The notes under the pieces: model-generated
Told to the model about the DNA's origin: nothing
The model's input: the letters and a program-made list of their open reading frames with translations, nothing else
The model's database searches: none
Shown here: positions 33,410 to 42,533 of the stretch, one piece after another
How positions within the stretch are numbered: position 1 is the stretch's first letter
Layout of the letters: every line of letters begins with the position of its first letter
Made by a program: the position numbers and the translations under genes
Assembly: GCF_001664485.1 (NCBI RefSeq)
Contig: NZ_CP013630.1
Location: 2,111,001 to 2,175,000 of the forward strand
DNA from: Rhizobium sp. N324
Lineage (GTDB): Bacteria > Pseudomonadota > Alphaproteobacteria > Rhizobiales > Rhizobiaceae
Direction: 5' to 3'
Length of the DNA stretch: 64,000 bases

Positions 33410-34306
33410 TCAAGACAGCGGCGGCTTCTCGGCCATTCGGTCAAGGAACACCTGAAGGGCTGGACTGCGCTTTTCCTCTTTGCGGAAGGCGATAAATATC
33501 CTCCGACGGATTTCCGGAACGAGCCTGCAGACCCAGACGTCTTCGAGATCGTAGCTGGCGCGCAGGCCAGGCAGGATCGAGATGCCGTAATTCTGCCGGA
33601 TCAGCGCAATGGTCACTTCGAAGCCTTTGCACCTCGCCACGATGTTGGGCTTGAAGCCCTCTTCCTGACAGGCCTCCACCAGCATCCTCGTATAGGTGTC
33701 GGACGCGGTGTCGATCGCCCACCGGTCCTCCCGAAGCTCATCCAGGCCGACGGTTAGCCGCTCCGACAGCCTGTGATCTTTGGAGACCATGACGTTGAAC
33801 ACGTCCTCCATCAGGAAGATCGTCTCGATATTGGGATCGAGCGCGCCGGTCGGTATATTCAAGTCATCGATAATCGCGACATCCGTCTGCCAGCTTCGCA
33901 GCGCGGCAAGGCTTTCGCCCGGCTCCATTTCTTCGAACTGGACGGTGAGGTGAGGGTGCCGTTCGGCAAGATCGTAGACGACCTTCGGAATGACGGCGGC
34001 CGCCACGGAAGGAAACGCCGCCACCCGAAGTTCGCCGGAAACGACGCTTTTCAATTCGGCGATGTCTGCTTTCGCCGATTCGATTTCGATGAGGATCTTC
34101 TCTGCCCGCAGCACCAGCTGCTGGCCGGCGGGCGTCATGACAACGCCCCGGCCGCGTCGCTCGACGAGCCGTATGCCCACCTCTTCTTCAAGAAGCGCAA
34201 TTTGCTGCGACACGGCCGACGGCGAGACGTGTAAGGCTTCTGCCACCGCCGCCATGGTCTTGCGGATCGACAGTTCGCGCAGTGCCCGCAGACGTCCGAC
34301 ATCCAT
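33410..34306 (-). CDS. LysR-type transcriptional regulator
   Basis: A 298-residue LTTR: N-terminal winged helix (LRALRELSIRKTMAAVAEALHVSPSAVSQQIALLEEEVGIRLVER) and a periplasmic-binding-fold effector domain from about residue 90. Set between the transporter-dsdA unit (same strand) and the divergent glyA2-folD-purU unit, so it is the likely regulator of both. Effector presumably the amino acid substrate; not known. Confidence 0.93.
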   Translation of the reverse strand: MDVGRLRALRELSIRKTMAAVAEALHVSPSAVSQQIALLEEEVGIRLVERRGRGVVMTPAGQQLVLRAEKILIEIESAKADIAELKSVVSGELRVAAFPSVAAAVIPKVVYDLAERHPHLTVQFEEMEPGESLAALRSWQTDVAIIDDLNIPTGALDPNIETIFLMEDVFNVMVSKDHRLSERLTVGLDELREDRWAIDTASDTYTRMLVEACQEEGFKPNIVARCKGFEVTIALIRQNYGISILPGLRASYDLEDVWVCRLVPEIRRRIFIAFRKEEKRSPALQVFLDRMAEKPPLS

Positions 34307-34432
34307 AACGACCTCCTCGCGGCTCCGAAATCATTAGCATATCTGAACGTATAAGCAAATATTATTAACTTTTTCTGGTGTTTCGATCGATCTAGGTTCC
34401 GCCTCACGAATTCGAGGAATTGGAGAACTCAG
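34307..34432. promoter_or_regulatory. Divergent lysR / glyA2 promoter region
   Basis: The 126-bp gap between divergent starts contains an AT-rich core (about 34330-34380) with an imperfect inverted repeat (GCATAT ... TATAAGC) and T-N11-A type spacing, as expected for a LysR regulator site. The glyA2 ribosome site is GGAATTGGAGAAC. The exact operator cannot be fixed by eye. Confidence 0.5.
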
Positions 34433-35710
34433 ATGACCAACGCTGCAAGGGTGCATTTTAACACCACCGTCCAGGAGGCCGATCCACTCGTCGCCGATGC
34501 CCTTGCGTCCGAGCGGGCCCGCCAGCAGAACCAGATTGAGCTCATCGCTTCGGAGAATATCGTCAGCCGTGCGGTTCTCGACGCCTTGGGGCACGAGATC
34601 ACCAACAAGACACTCGAAGGCTATCCGGGCAATCGTTTTCACGGTGGCGGACAGTTCGTCGACATTGCCGAGCAGGCCGCGATCGACCGCGCCAAGCAGC
34701 TGTTCAATTGCGGCTACGCCAACGTCCAGCCGCACTCGGGGACCCAGGCCAACCTGGCCGTCTTCTTCCTGCTCCTGAAGCCAGGCGAAAAGGTGCTGTC
34801 GCTCGACCTTGCAGCCGGCGGACACCTGTCGCACGGCATGAAGGCGAACCTGTCGGGCCGCTGGTTCGACGCCAACAATTACAGCGTCAACCCGCAGAAC
34901 GAGGTCATCGACCTTGATGAGATGGAACGCATCGCCGAAGAAATCCGCCCGAAGCTGCTGATCACCGGTGGTTCGGCATATCCACGCGAACTCGACTTCG
35001 AGCGCATGTCCAAGATCGCAAAGAAGGTCGGCGCCCACTTCCTGGTGGATATGGCCCACATCGCCGGCCTCGTTGCCGGTGGCGTCCATCCTTCGCCATT
35101 CCCGCATGCCGACATCGTGACCTGCACCACGACCAAGACCCTGCGCGGTCCGCGTGGCGGCCTGATCCTCACGAACAACGAGGAATGGTACAAGAAGCTG
35201 CAAGCGGCTGTGTTTCCCGGCGTCCAGGGATCGCTGCACAGCAACGTCCTGGCCGCCAAGGCGATCTGCCTGGGTGAAGCCCTCCGCGACGACTTCAAGC
35301 TCTATGCCCGCCAGGTCGTTGCCAACGCAAAAGTCCTCGCCGAAACGCTGGCGGATCGTGGCGTTCGCATCGTTTCCGGCGGCACCGATACCCACATCAT
35401 CCTGCTCGATCTGTCGAGCAAGGGACTGCTTGGAAAACAGGCTGAGACGCTGCTCGCCAAAGCGAACATCACATCCAACAAGAACCCGATCCCCGGCGAC
35501 AGCCCTCGTCCTCCGGAGTGGGTCGGCATGCGCCTTGGCTCCTCCGCTGCGACGACACGTGGCTTGCAGGAGGAGGAATTCCGGGTTCTCGGCCATGTCA
35601 TCGCGGATCTCATCGACGCCGAGACAGAGGGCAGGACCGACGAGATCGTCGGAACTGCCAGGGCGAAGATCGCGGAACTGACCGAGAAGTTCCCGGTCTA
35701 CGGCCACTAA
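34433..35710 (+). CDS. SHMT-family enzyme, candidate alpha-methylserine hydroxymethyltransferase
   Basis: A 425-residue fold-type I PLP enzyme clearly homologous to Gly[35 protein letters not shown] (D206) and PLP lysine K235 in [12 protein letters not shown]. Several active-site residues differ from ordinary SHMT. The Tyr of NKYAEGYPG is Thr60 here (NKTLEGYPG), the YY of KRYYGG is FH (residues 69-70), the His before the PLP lysine is Thr, and the first His of AHGGHLTHG is Ala. Thr in place of that Tyr is a known feature of alpha-methylserine hydroxymethyltransferase (EC 2.1.2.7), which transfers a hydroxymethyl group between THF and a D-amino acid. Clustered with FolD, PurU and, divergently, D-serine ammonia-lyase. 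A plain glyA paralogue is the alternative. Confidence 0.9.
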   Translation: MTNAARVHFNTTVQEADPLVADALASERARQQNQIELIASENIVSRAVLDALGHEITNKTLEGYPGNRFHGGGQFVDIAEQAAIDRAKQLFNCGYANVQPHSGTQANLAVFFLLLKPGEKVLSLDLAAGGHLSHGMKANLSGRWFDANNYSVNPQNEVIDLDEMERIAEEIRPKLLITGGSAYPRELDFERMSKIAKKVGAHFLVDMAHIAGLVAGGVHPSPFPHADIVTCTTTKTLRGPRGGLILTNNEEWYKKLQAAVFPGVQGSLHSNVLAAKAICLGEALRDDFKLYARQVVANAKVLAETLADRGVRIVSGGTDTHIILLDLSSKGLLGKQAETLLAKANITSNKNPIPGDSPRPPEWVGMRLGSSAATTRGLQEEEFRVLGHVIADLIDAETEGRTDEIVGTARAKIAELTEKFPVYGH

Positions 35711-35799
35711 GGCAACGTACCCAGGAAGCGGAAATGCCCCGCCCACATCTCCGGGCGCGGCATTTTGCTGGTTCGAGCTTGGATGCAATGGAGCACCCC

Positions 35800-36696
35800 A
35801 TGGGAATGGACAGATTCACACGCGCCGCAAACATCGATGGCAAAGAGTACGCAGCAGGGCTCCTGCAGCGCATCAAGGCCGATGTCGAAACGCTGCAGGC
35901 AACGACTGGAGCCGTTCCCGGTCTGGCCGTCGTTCTGGTGGGGCACGACCCGGCAAGCGCAATTTATGTGGCCTCAAAGCACCGTCAGATGGTTGCCGCC
36001 GGAATGAAGTCCTTCGAATACCGGCTTGCTCAGGAAACCACCCAGGGCGAACTTCTTGACCTCGTGCATCACCTTAACGACGATGCAGAAGTGCATGGAA
36101 TTCTTGTGCAGTTGCCGCTGCCGGCGCATTTGGATCCGAATGCCGTGATCCAGGCCATCAATCCCGACAAGGATGTCGACGGCTTCCATGTGTCGAATGC
36201 GGGCCGCCTTGCCACCGGCAACCCAGCTTTGATTCCCTGCACCCCGCTCGGCTGCATGATGCTCATCAAGGATACGCTCGGCGAGAGCCTCTCCGGCCTT
36301 CATGCCGTCATCGTCGGCAAGTCCAACATCGTTGGAAAACCGATGGCGCAGATGCTGATGAATGCCCACTGCACCGTCACGGTCGTTCACTCGCAGACAA
36401 GGAACGCGGCAGAACTTTGCCGGGCGGCCGACATTCTTGTCGTTGCGGCCGGTCGGGCGGGCCTCGTTCGGGGTGACTGGATCAAACCCGGCGCCGTCGT
36501 GATCGACGTCGGCATCAACCGGATCCAGGACGGCGAAAAATCGCGGATCGTCGGTGACGTGGCGTATGGCGAAGCCGGCCACGCGCGCGCCATCACGCCG
36601 GTGCCGGGCGGCGTCGGCCCGATGACGATCGCATGCCTGCTGTCCAACACGCTCACCGCATTCCGCCGCCATCACGCGATGATCACCGCGGCCTGA
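35800..36696 (+). CDS. folD: FolD, methylene-THF dehydrogenase/cyclohydrolase
   Basis: Bifunctional enzyme oxidising 5,10-methylene-THF to methenyl-THF and hydrolysing it to 10-formyl-THF. 298 residues with catalytic Tyr and Lys in [27 protein letters not shown], the Rossmann motif [13 protein letters not shown] and the C-terminal [12 protein letters not shown]. The ATG at 35800 has a GGAG site; the frame is open far upstream. Set between the SHMT-like gene and purU, it would oxidise the C1 unit released by the former. Confidence 0.94.
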   Translation: MGMDRFTRAANIDGKEYAAGLLQRIKADVETLQATTGAVPGLAVVLVGHDPASAIYVASKHRQMVAAGMKSFEYRLAQETTQGELLDLVHHLNDDAEVHGILVQLPLPAHLDPNAVIQAINPDKDVDGFHVSNAGRLATGNPALIPCTPLGCMMLIKDTLGESLSGLHAVIVGKSNIVGKPMAQMLMNAHCTVTVVHSQTRNAAELCRAADILVVAAGRAGLVRGDWIKPGAVVIDVGINRIQDGEKSRIVGDVAYGEAGHARAITPVPGGVGPMTIACLLSNTLTAFRRHHAMITAA

Positions 36697-36718
36697 GACG
36701 ACGAACAAGGAGATAGAC

Positions 36719-37615
36719 ATGACCATCACGGCCCCTCGCTACGCTCTGCGTGTCGCATGCCCGTCGATCCGCGGCGTGACGGCCGCCATCGCCGGCTATC
36801 TCTCCCAGAACGGCTGCAACATCTCCGACAGCGCGCAATTCGACGACGCCGATACCGGGCGCTATTTCATGCGGATCAGCTTCCAGCCGCATGACGGACA
36901 TACGCTTGACCAGCTTCGTCAGGGTTTCGAACCGATCGCCGAGAGGTTCGAGGCAAGCGCCGAATTTTTCGATGAGAGCGAAAAGAAGAAGGTGATTCTC
37001 ATGGTGAGCCGCTTCGGCCACTGCCTGAATGATCTCCTCTACCGCTGGCGCATCGGGGCGCTGCCGATCGACATCGTCGGCGTGATCTCCAACCACACGG
37101 ATTACCAGCGGGTCGTCGTGAACCACGACATCCCGTTCCACTGCATCAAGGTGATTTGGGAAAACAAGCCGGAGGCCGAGGCGAAGCAGATGCAGATTGT
37201 CGAGGATTCGGGCGCTGAACTCATCGTGCTGGCCCGCTACATGCAGGTCCTGTCCGACGACATGTGCCGCAAGATGTCCGGCAGGATCATCAACATCCAC
37301 CACTCCTTCCTGCCGAGTTTCAAGGGCGCCAATCCGTATAAGCAGGCATTCGAACGGGGCGTGAAGCTCATCGGCGCGACGTCGCACTACGTCACCGCAG
37401 ACCTCGACGAAGGCCCGATCATCGAGCAGGACATCGTCCGCGTCACCCATGCGCAGAGCGGCGAGGACTATGTCAGCCTCGGCCGCGACGTCGAAAGCCA
37501 GGTGCTCGCCCGGGCCATCCACGCCCACATCCATGGCCGGGTGTTCATCAACGGCAACAAGACCGTCGTCTTCCCGGCGTCACCCGGCTCCTACGCGTCG
37601 GAACGCATGGGCTGA
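36719..37615 (+). CDS. purU: Formyltetrahydrofolate deformylase PurU
   Basis: Hydrolyses 10-formyl-THF to formate and THF. 298 residues: N-terminal ACT domain (residues 8-85) and a C-terminal formyltransferase-fold domain with the catalytic Asn-His-Asp set (INIHHSFLPSFKG and DLDEGPIIEQD). Starts 22 bp after folD with an AAGGAG site. In this operon it would regenerate free THF and vent C1 units as formate, which marks the operon as catabolic. Confidence 0.95.
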   Translation: MTITAPRYALRVACPSIRGVTAAIAGYLSQNGCNISDSAQFDDADTGRYFMRISFQPHDGHTLDQLRQGFEPIAERFEASAEFFDESEKKKVILMVSRFGHCLNDLLYRWRIGALPIDIVGVISNHTDYQRVVVNHDIPFHCIKVIWENKPEAEAKQMQIVEDSGAELIVLARYMQVLSDDMCRKMSGRIINIHHSFLPSFKGANPYKQAFERGVKLIGATSHYVTADLDEGPIIEQDIVRVTHAQSGEDYVSLGRDVESQVLARAIHAHIHGRVFINGNKTVVFPASPGSYASERMG

Positions 37616-38047
37616 TTGCCATGCTTACGCCTCCGACTTGGCTCCAAGGGCGTGATCGAGCAGCGTCCCATATGGCGCCATTCAGTCGCCTCCCGGCCAT
37701 TCAGGTGACCGACGAAATGGATGTTTGGGACCGCCGCTGATTGGAGCGCAGGGAGAGGTTTTGTTTCCGCGGCAACCTCGCTCAGGACCTTTGCGTCAAC
37801 CGGACCGTCCGCGATCTGCGCCCCCCGCATCGGGGGGCGAATCAGATGAGGTTTGAGGCAATCTCGCGTCACAGACCTTAAGCAGCGACTGAACGATGCC
37901 CATGGTCCAAGGCAATCTTCACCATGACGCAAAGTGACGCACATATTGCACCACCATGATTGGAAAATCAGGGTCATGCGAAATTGTTCGTGCTGTGGCT
38001 GAAAGGCATCATCCGGCACGCTGTGCCTTTGTGAATGAGCCAGGCTG
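37616..38047. other. Gap after purU with GC-rich hairpin
   Basis: 432 bp with no gene I can support. A perfect 8-bp hairpin (CGCCCCCC 37819-37826, GGGGGGCG 37832-37839) lacks a T tract but may end the purU transcript. A minus-strand frame across 37591-38166 is open but resembles nothing known and is probably not coding. Confidence 0.5.
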
Positions 38048-38572
38048 ATGATCCGCATTCTGAAAAAACTCCTGAATAACCGCTCTGGAGCTTCGGCTAT
38101 TGAGTCTTGCTTCGTCGCGCCCCTGATAATCTTCGTCTTCATCGGCAGCGTCGCGATTGTTGACATGTTCCGTACCTATCAGAACATCGTCGGCGCGAAT
38201 GGCGTGGTGGGCGACGTTATCTCGCGACAAACGTCTATCGACGCGACGTTCGTTACCAATATCTATGGGGTATTCCTGCATCTGCAGCAGCATAGGACCA
38301 CGCCGAGCGCGCTTCGAATTTCGAGCATCAGGAATACCGGCGGGATCTACAAGCTCGATTGGCAGAAGGAGAGTGGCGCCACCAGTCTTCTGAAAGCGCA
38401 GGTTCTCGACAGCACGACGCTGCCCGAGATCACCGATGGCGACTCGATCATCTATGTGCAAGGTGCCGCGACCTATACGGTGCTATCCAATATCCTCGGC
38501 TTCGGACAAATGACCTTCGTCCAGCGGACCTTTACGAGGTCGCGCTTCATCAGCGCGGTCGTGTTCAACTGA
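38048..38572 (+). CDS. TadE-like pilus/surface-assembly protein
   Basis: A 174-residue protein with a short basic N-terminus, the TadE-like segment NRSGASAIESCFVAPLIIFVFIGSVAIVDMFR (residues 10-42), where Glu follows the small residues as in pseudopilin-like TadE/TadG, and a soluble C-terminal part. No other tad/flp genes are near, so it is an orphan. Lower GC than the flanking nitrogen genes. Confidence 0.78.
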   Translation: MIRILKKLLNNRSGASAIESCFVAPLIIFVFIGSVAIVDMFRTYQNIVGANGVVGDVISRQTSIDATFVTNIYGVFLHLQQHRTTPSALRISSIRNTGGIYKLDWQKESGATSLLKAQVLDSTTLPEITDGDSIIYVQGAATYTVLSNILGFGQMTFVQRTFTRSRFISAVVFN

Positions 38573-38671
38573 GGCGCAGTGAATTTTCGGCTCGTCATGA
38601 TGAGAGTGAACGAGGAGTGGTCGAGGGCGGCAGTTTTATTCTGGCCCGGCCTAATTTAGCGAAGTCATTCG

Positions 38672-39664
38672 ATGTCACAAAGTGATGCCTCCGAGTTTTG
38701 TCCGCGCTTTCAAGGTTCGGATTTCGATGAAATGGTCGATACCTTTAAACGGCATTTCGGCCCGTTTGAGGCATCTCCAGACTGCTCTACGCGAACCTTC
38801 AATTGGAAAGCCGATTACTGGAGCAGAGGCCCAATGAGCTTGATCAGCGGGCAATACCATTGCAGTTGGCAGGTGCGCGCGGAGCCGGAAACAGCTGAAT
38901 GGCTATCCATCCTTCTGCCCCGCGAGGGCGCCCTGGATATATCGCTAGGCCGGGATACAATCGAAGGAACGCCCGGCAAATTGCTCCTGGTCAACAATCG
39001 TGAGGTCGAGCGCTGTCAAGTGCGGGGAGCCCCGCATAAGTCGGATATATTGCGTTTGGATTGGGCAATCATTACACAAGCGGTTGCCGGACTCGTCGAC
39101 ATTTCCCCGTCTGGTAGACTCGGACTATCATCCATAATTGACCTTTCAAATACTGAGGGATGGCTTATTGGCAGTCTGGCGCAAACGATCGTGAGAGGCA
39201 TGCGGCACAATGGGCCATTGCTTCGCTCGCCCATCGCCATGTCGAATTTGAGCCACGCACTGGCCGATCTGGTGGTGCAATCGGTTCCCCATCGGTTGTC
39301 ACACCTCATTGGCAGGAAATCTTTCTATATTGCGCCTTGGCATGTTCGTGACGCCATCAACTTCATGCACGTCAACATTGCTCGTCCCATCACCATAACG
39401 ATGGTGGCGGAAGCCGTCGGAATTTCCACTCGCTCACTCGAAGTCGGCTTCCGCTCCTTCAGGGAAACAACACCTTCCGCCTTTCTGCGCAAGATTCGCC
39501 TTCGCGCGGCGCGCGAAGATCTTCTCGACGCTTCAAATCCGGAATCGGTGAAAGACATATGCCTGAAATGGGGCTTCTTTCACCTGGGTCGCTTCTCCGC
39601 CGCCTATCGCGAAGCCTACGGGGAAAAGCCGTCGGATACGAAACGACGACAGGCAAGAACCTAA
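38672..39664 (+). CDS. AraC-family transcriptional regulator
   Basis: A 330-residue protein with an N-terminal sensing domain (AraC-binding-like, residues 20-200) and a C-terminal double helix-turn-helix (INFMHVNIARPITITMVAEAVGIS to WGFFHLGRFSAAYREAYGEKPS). Coding DNA is less GC-rich and its codon use looks unlike that of its neighbours, suggesting acquisition. Target genes unknown; the adjacent TadE-like gene is possible. Confidence 0.88.
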   Translation: MSQSDASEFCPRFQGSDFDEMVDTFKRHFGPFEASPDCSTRTFNWKADYWSRGPMSLISGQYHCSWQVRAEPETAEWLSILLPREGALDISLGRDTIEGTPGKLLLVNNREVERCQVRGAPHKSDILRLDWAIITQAVAGLVDISPSGRLGLSSIIDLSNTEGWLIGSLAQTIVRGMRHNGPLLRSPIAMSNLSHALADLVVQSVPHRLSHLIGRKSFYIAPWHVRDAINFMHVNIARPITITMVAEAVGISTRSLEVGFRSFRETTPSAFLRKIRLRAAREDLLDASNPESVKDICLKWGFFHLGRFSAAYREAYGEKPSDTKRRQART

Positions 39665-40262
39665 TCAAATCCACCAACTATCCAATTTCCAAAGTACTGT
39701 CCGTACTCCGCATCCTTCGCCACACTGAGGTAGCTAAGGTTAGGCTCCGTTAAGCTCTACAATTGACTAATAGTGGCCAGCAAGCGCTCGCCAACAGTGT
39801 GTCGGTCGGCCGCTCAGCAACTCGATCAGAGACGGCCTCATAACTGGCCTCGCGTAGGGTTTTTGCAGCTTCGCAAAGCCCTGTGAGACTTCCTCTATCC
39901 CTCGTCGATTATGCCGCATGCTGCATGGCCCATCCACCTCGATGATGGAGCCGTTACCACAGTCGCGCTCCGCGATGACGACCGGCGGCTGAATGACGGT
40001 GGTGAGCGGACGCCCGCAAGGCGAGTGACATGACAATGTGCCTGGGCAACACGCCATTGTGTCGGTTCGAGCCCTTGGCGCGGCTTGACAATGTGGCGGG
40101 GTGCGTTGCATTTTCGCCACAATGCGTTGCTTAAAGGTCACGCAAGGGTTTTGGACATTTCGCTCCCGATCGAGTCGTTCCGGACGCTGGCTTTCTTAAG
40201 CCGGCGTTGTTTGGTTTCGATCGGCTGGCGAGGGCGGTGGGTGCCGTCTGAAGAGAGGCCGA
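39665..40262. other. Gap upstream of ntrY
   Basis: 598 bp with no supportable gene; a minus-strand open frame at 39767-40141 has no recognisable features. Near its right end an inverted repeat TGTGGCG (40092-40098) / CGCCACA (40115-40121) follows a TTGACA sequence at 40085-40090, a plausible ntrY promoter with an operator-like palindrome. Confidence 0.5.
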
Positions 40263-42533
40263 ATGACGCAGGATGGGGTATCGCCGGCGGCGGCGGGCGA
40301 GGCGGTGACCACGGTGACCGATCGCCGCGCCCTTTTCGCCGTGCCCGGCCTGGTGCTTGCCGGCGGCGCGCTCCTCTGCGCCACGGCCACACTTTTCGTG
40401 CTGCTTGGTCTCACCCCGATCGCGCCGAGTTCGCATGTCGTCATCACGTCGGTCATCGTCAACTCCTTCTTCGTCCTGACGCTGCTGGCGCTGATCGCCC
40501 GCGAGGTGGCAAGGCTGCTCAAGGCGCGCACCCGGGGCAGGGCGGCGGCACGCCTGCATATCCGCATCGTCGTGCTCTTCTCGATCGTCGCGATCACGCC
40601 GGCGATTCTCGTCGCCATCTTTGCCAGCATCACGCTGAATGCCGGTCTCGACCGCTGGTTTGCGCTGCGCACCCAGTCAATCGTCAGTTCGTCGCGCAAT
40701 ATCGGCCAGGCCTATATGATGGAAAACGCCAGCTACCTGCAGGGGCAGACGGTTTCCATGGCCAATGACCTGGAGCGCAACCGTGCACTCTATAGCCTCG
40801 ACCGGACAGGCTTTGCCGACCTGATGACCCGCCAGGCGAGGGGCCGCGGCCTGCTCGGTTCCTTTCTCGTCGAGCGCGACGGCTCGGTGATCGTTCAGGC
40901 CGACATCGCCACCGAAAAGCCGTTGCCGGCCATTCCGCAGGACGCGCTGGAGAAGGCCGCTGCCGGCCAGCCGACGCTGATTCCGCCTGGTGTTACCAAC
41001 CTCGTTGGCGCCATCATCAAGCTCGATGCCATCCAGGGCACCTTCCTTTATACGGTGCGCGCCGTCGATCCCAAGGTCATGGGCGCCATGCGCATGATGG
41101 AGGAGAACGCCACGGAATACCGGTCGATGGAAGCCAACCGCTTCTCGCTGCAGGTCGCCTTCGCCGTGCTCTATATCGGCTTCGCGCTGATCGTGCTGCT
41201 CGCGGCGATCTGGACCGCGATCGCCGTTGCCGACCGCATCGTCCGGCCGATCCGGCTGTTGATCACCGCTGCCGACAGCGTCGCATCGGGCAATATGGAT
41301 ATCGTCGTGCCGGTGCACGCCGTCGATGGCGACGTCGCCAATCTGTCGCGCACCTTCAACAAGATGATCTCGGAAATCCGCACCCAGCGCGACGAGATCC
41401 TCGAGGCCAAGGACGAAGTCGACGACCGCCGCCGCTTCATCGAGGCGGTGCTGTCGGGTGTGACCGCCGCCGTCATCGGCGTCGAGCACGACCGCCGTAT
41501 CGCCATCGTCAACAGTTCGGCCGAGACGCTGATGTCGCTGTCGGCCGACGAGATGCTCGGCAAGCAGCTGGCCGACATCGCACCCGAGGTCGATCAGGTA
41601 TTGACCGAGGCGGCGTCGCGTCATCGCGGCGATTTCCGCAAGCAGATCGCGCTGGTGCGCGGCGGCACGGTGCGTACACTGAGCGTTCAGGTCACCCGCG
41701 AGGAAGTGCGCGACATGAGCGAATCCTATGTGATCACACTCGACGACATCACCGATCTCGTCATCGCCCAGCGCTCCACCGCCTGGGGCGACGTGGCAAG
41801 GCGCATCGCTCATGAGATCAAGAACCCGCTGACGCCGATCCAGTTGTCCGCCGAGCGCATCCAGCGCCGTTACGGCAAGCAGATCGACCCGGACGACCGA
41901 ACCGTCTTCGATCAGTGCACCGATACGATCATCCGCCAGGTCGGCGATATCGGCCGCATGGTCGACGAATTCTCCGCCTTTGCCCGCATGCCGAAGCCGA
42001 CCAAGGAGCCGAGTGACCTGCGCGATATCCTGCGCGACGCGATCTTCCTGCGCGAGATGGGCAACAACCACGTCACCTTCGGGCAGGATTTCGGCGATCA
42101 GCCGCTGGAGGGCCTGTTCGACAGCCGCATGCTCGGCCAGGCTTTCGGAAATCTGATCAAGAATGCCGTTGAGGCGATCGAGGCGGTGCCGAGCGACGAA
42201 CGGGACGAACGCAAGATTCTGGTGCGCGCCGCCTTCGATGCCGGCCGCGACCGCTTCACCGTCGATGTGATCGACAACGGCCGCGGCCTGCCGGTGGAGA
42301 ACCGCCACAGCATTCTGGAACCCTATATGACGATGCGCGAGAAGGGCACCGGCCTCGGCCTCGCCATCGTCAAGAAGATCATCGAGGAACATGGCGGGCA
42401 GCTCGAACTGCATGATGCGCCCGCCGATTTTGACCGGGGAAGAGGGGCCATGATCCGCGTGCATCTGCCACGCCGGGATCCGACGCCCGCCTCTCCCGCA
42501 GCCAATGACAAGGAAAGCGTTTATGGCCTCTGA
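40263..42533 (+). CDS. ntrY: Membrane sensor kinase NtrY
   Basis: A 756-residue membrane histidine kinase. Two hydrophobic helix pairs near the N-terminus bracket a periplasmic sensor region (about residues 120-290), followed by HAMP (DRIVRPIRLLITAADSVASGN), PAS, histidine box [23 protein letters not shown], and HATPase boxes NLIKNAVEAI, DNGRGLP and GTGLGLAI. NtrY with NtrX controls nitrate/nitrogen and redox responses and interacts with NtrBC. Overlaps ntrX by 11 bp. Confidence 0.96.
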   Translation: MTQDGVSPAAAGEAVTTVTDRRALFAVPGLVLAGGALLCATATLFVLLGLTPIAPSSHVVITSVIVNSFFVLTLLALIAREVARLLKARTRGRAAARLHIRIVVLFSIVAITPAILVAIFASITLNAGLDRWFALRTQSIVSSSRNIGQAYMMENASYLQGQTVSMANDLERNRALYSLDRTGFADLMTRQARGRGLLGSFLVERDGSVIVQADIATEKPLPAIPQDALEKAAAGQPTLIPPGVTNLVGAIIKLDAIQGTFLYTVRAVDPKVMGAMRMMEENATEYRSMEANRFSLQVAFAVLYIGFALIVLLAAIWTAIAVADRIVRPIRLLITAADSVASGNMDIVVPVHAVDGDVANLSRTFNKMISEIRTQRDEILEAKDEVDDRRRFIEAVLSGVTAAVIGVEHDRRIAIVNSSAETLMSLSADEMLGKQLADIAPEVDQVLTEAASRHRGDFRKQIALVRGGTVRTLSVQVTREEVRDMSESYVITLDDITDLVIAQRSTAWGDVARRIAHEIKNPLTPIQLSAERIQRRYGKQIDPDDRTVFDQCTDTIIRQVGDIGRMVDEFSAFARMPKPTKEPSDLRDILRDAIFLREMGNNHVTFGQDFGDQPLEGLFDSRMLGQAFGNLIKNAVEAIEAVPSDERDERKILVRAAFDAGRDRFTVDVIDNGRGLPVENRHSILEPYMTMREKGTGLGLAIVKKIIEEHGGQLELHDAPADFDRGRGAMIRVHLPRRDPTPASPAANDKESVYGL

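Noticed and set aside
37591..38166. 191-codon minus-strand frame after purU
   Set aside because: Overlaps the purU tail and the TadE-like start, includes a GC hairpin, and shows no family resemblance.
39767..40141. 124-codon minus-strand frame upstream of ntrY
   Set aside because: No ribosome site, no motif and odd composition; treated as non-coding.
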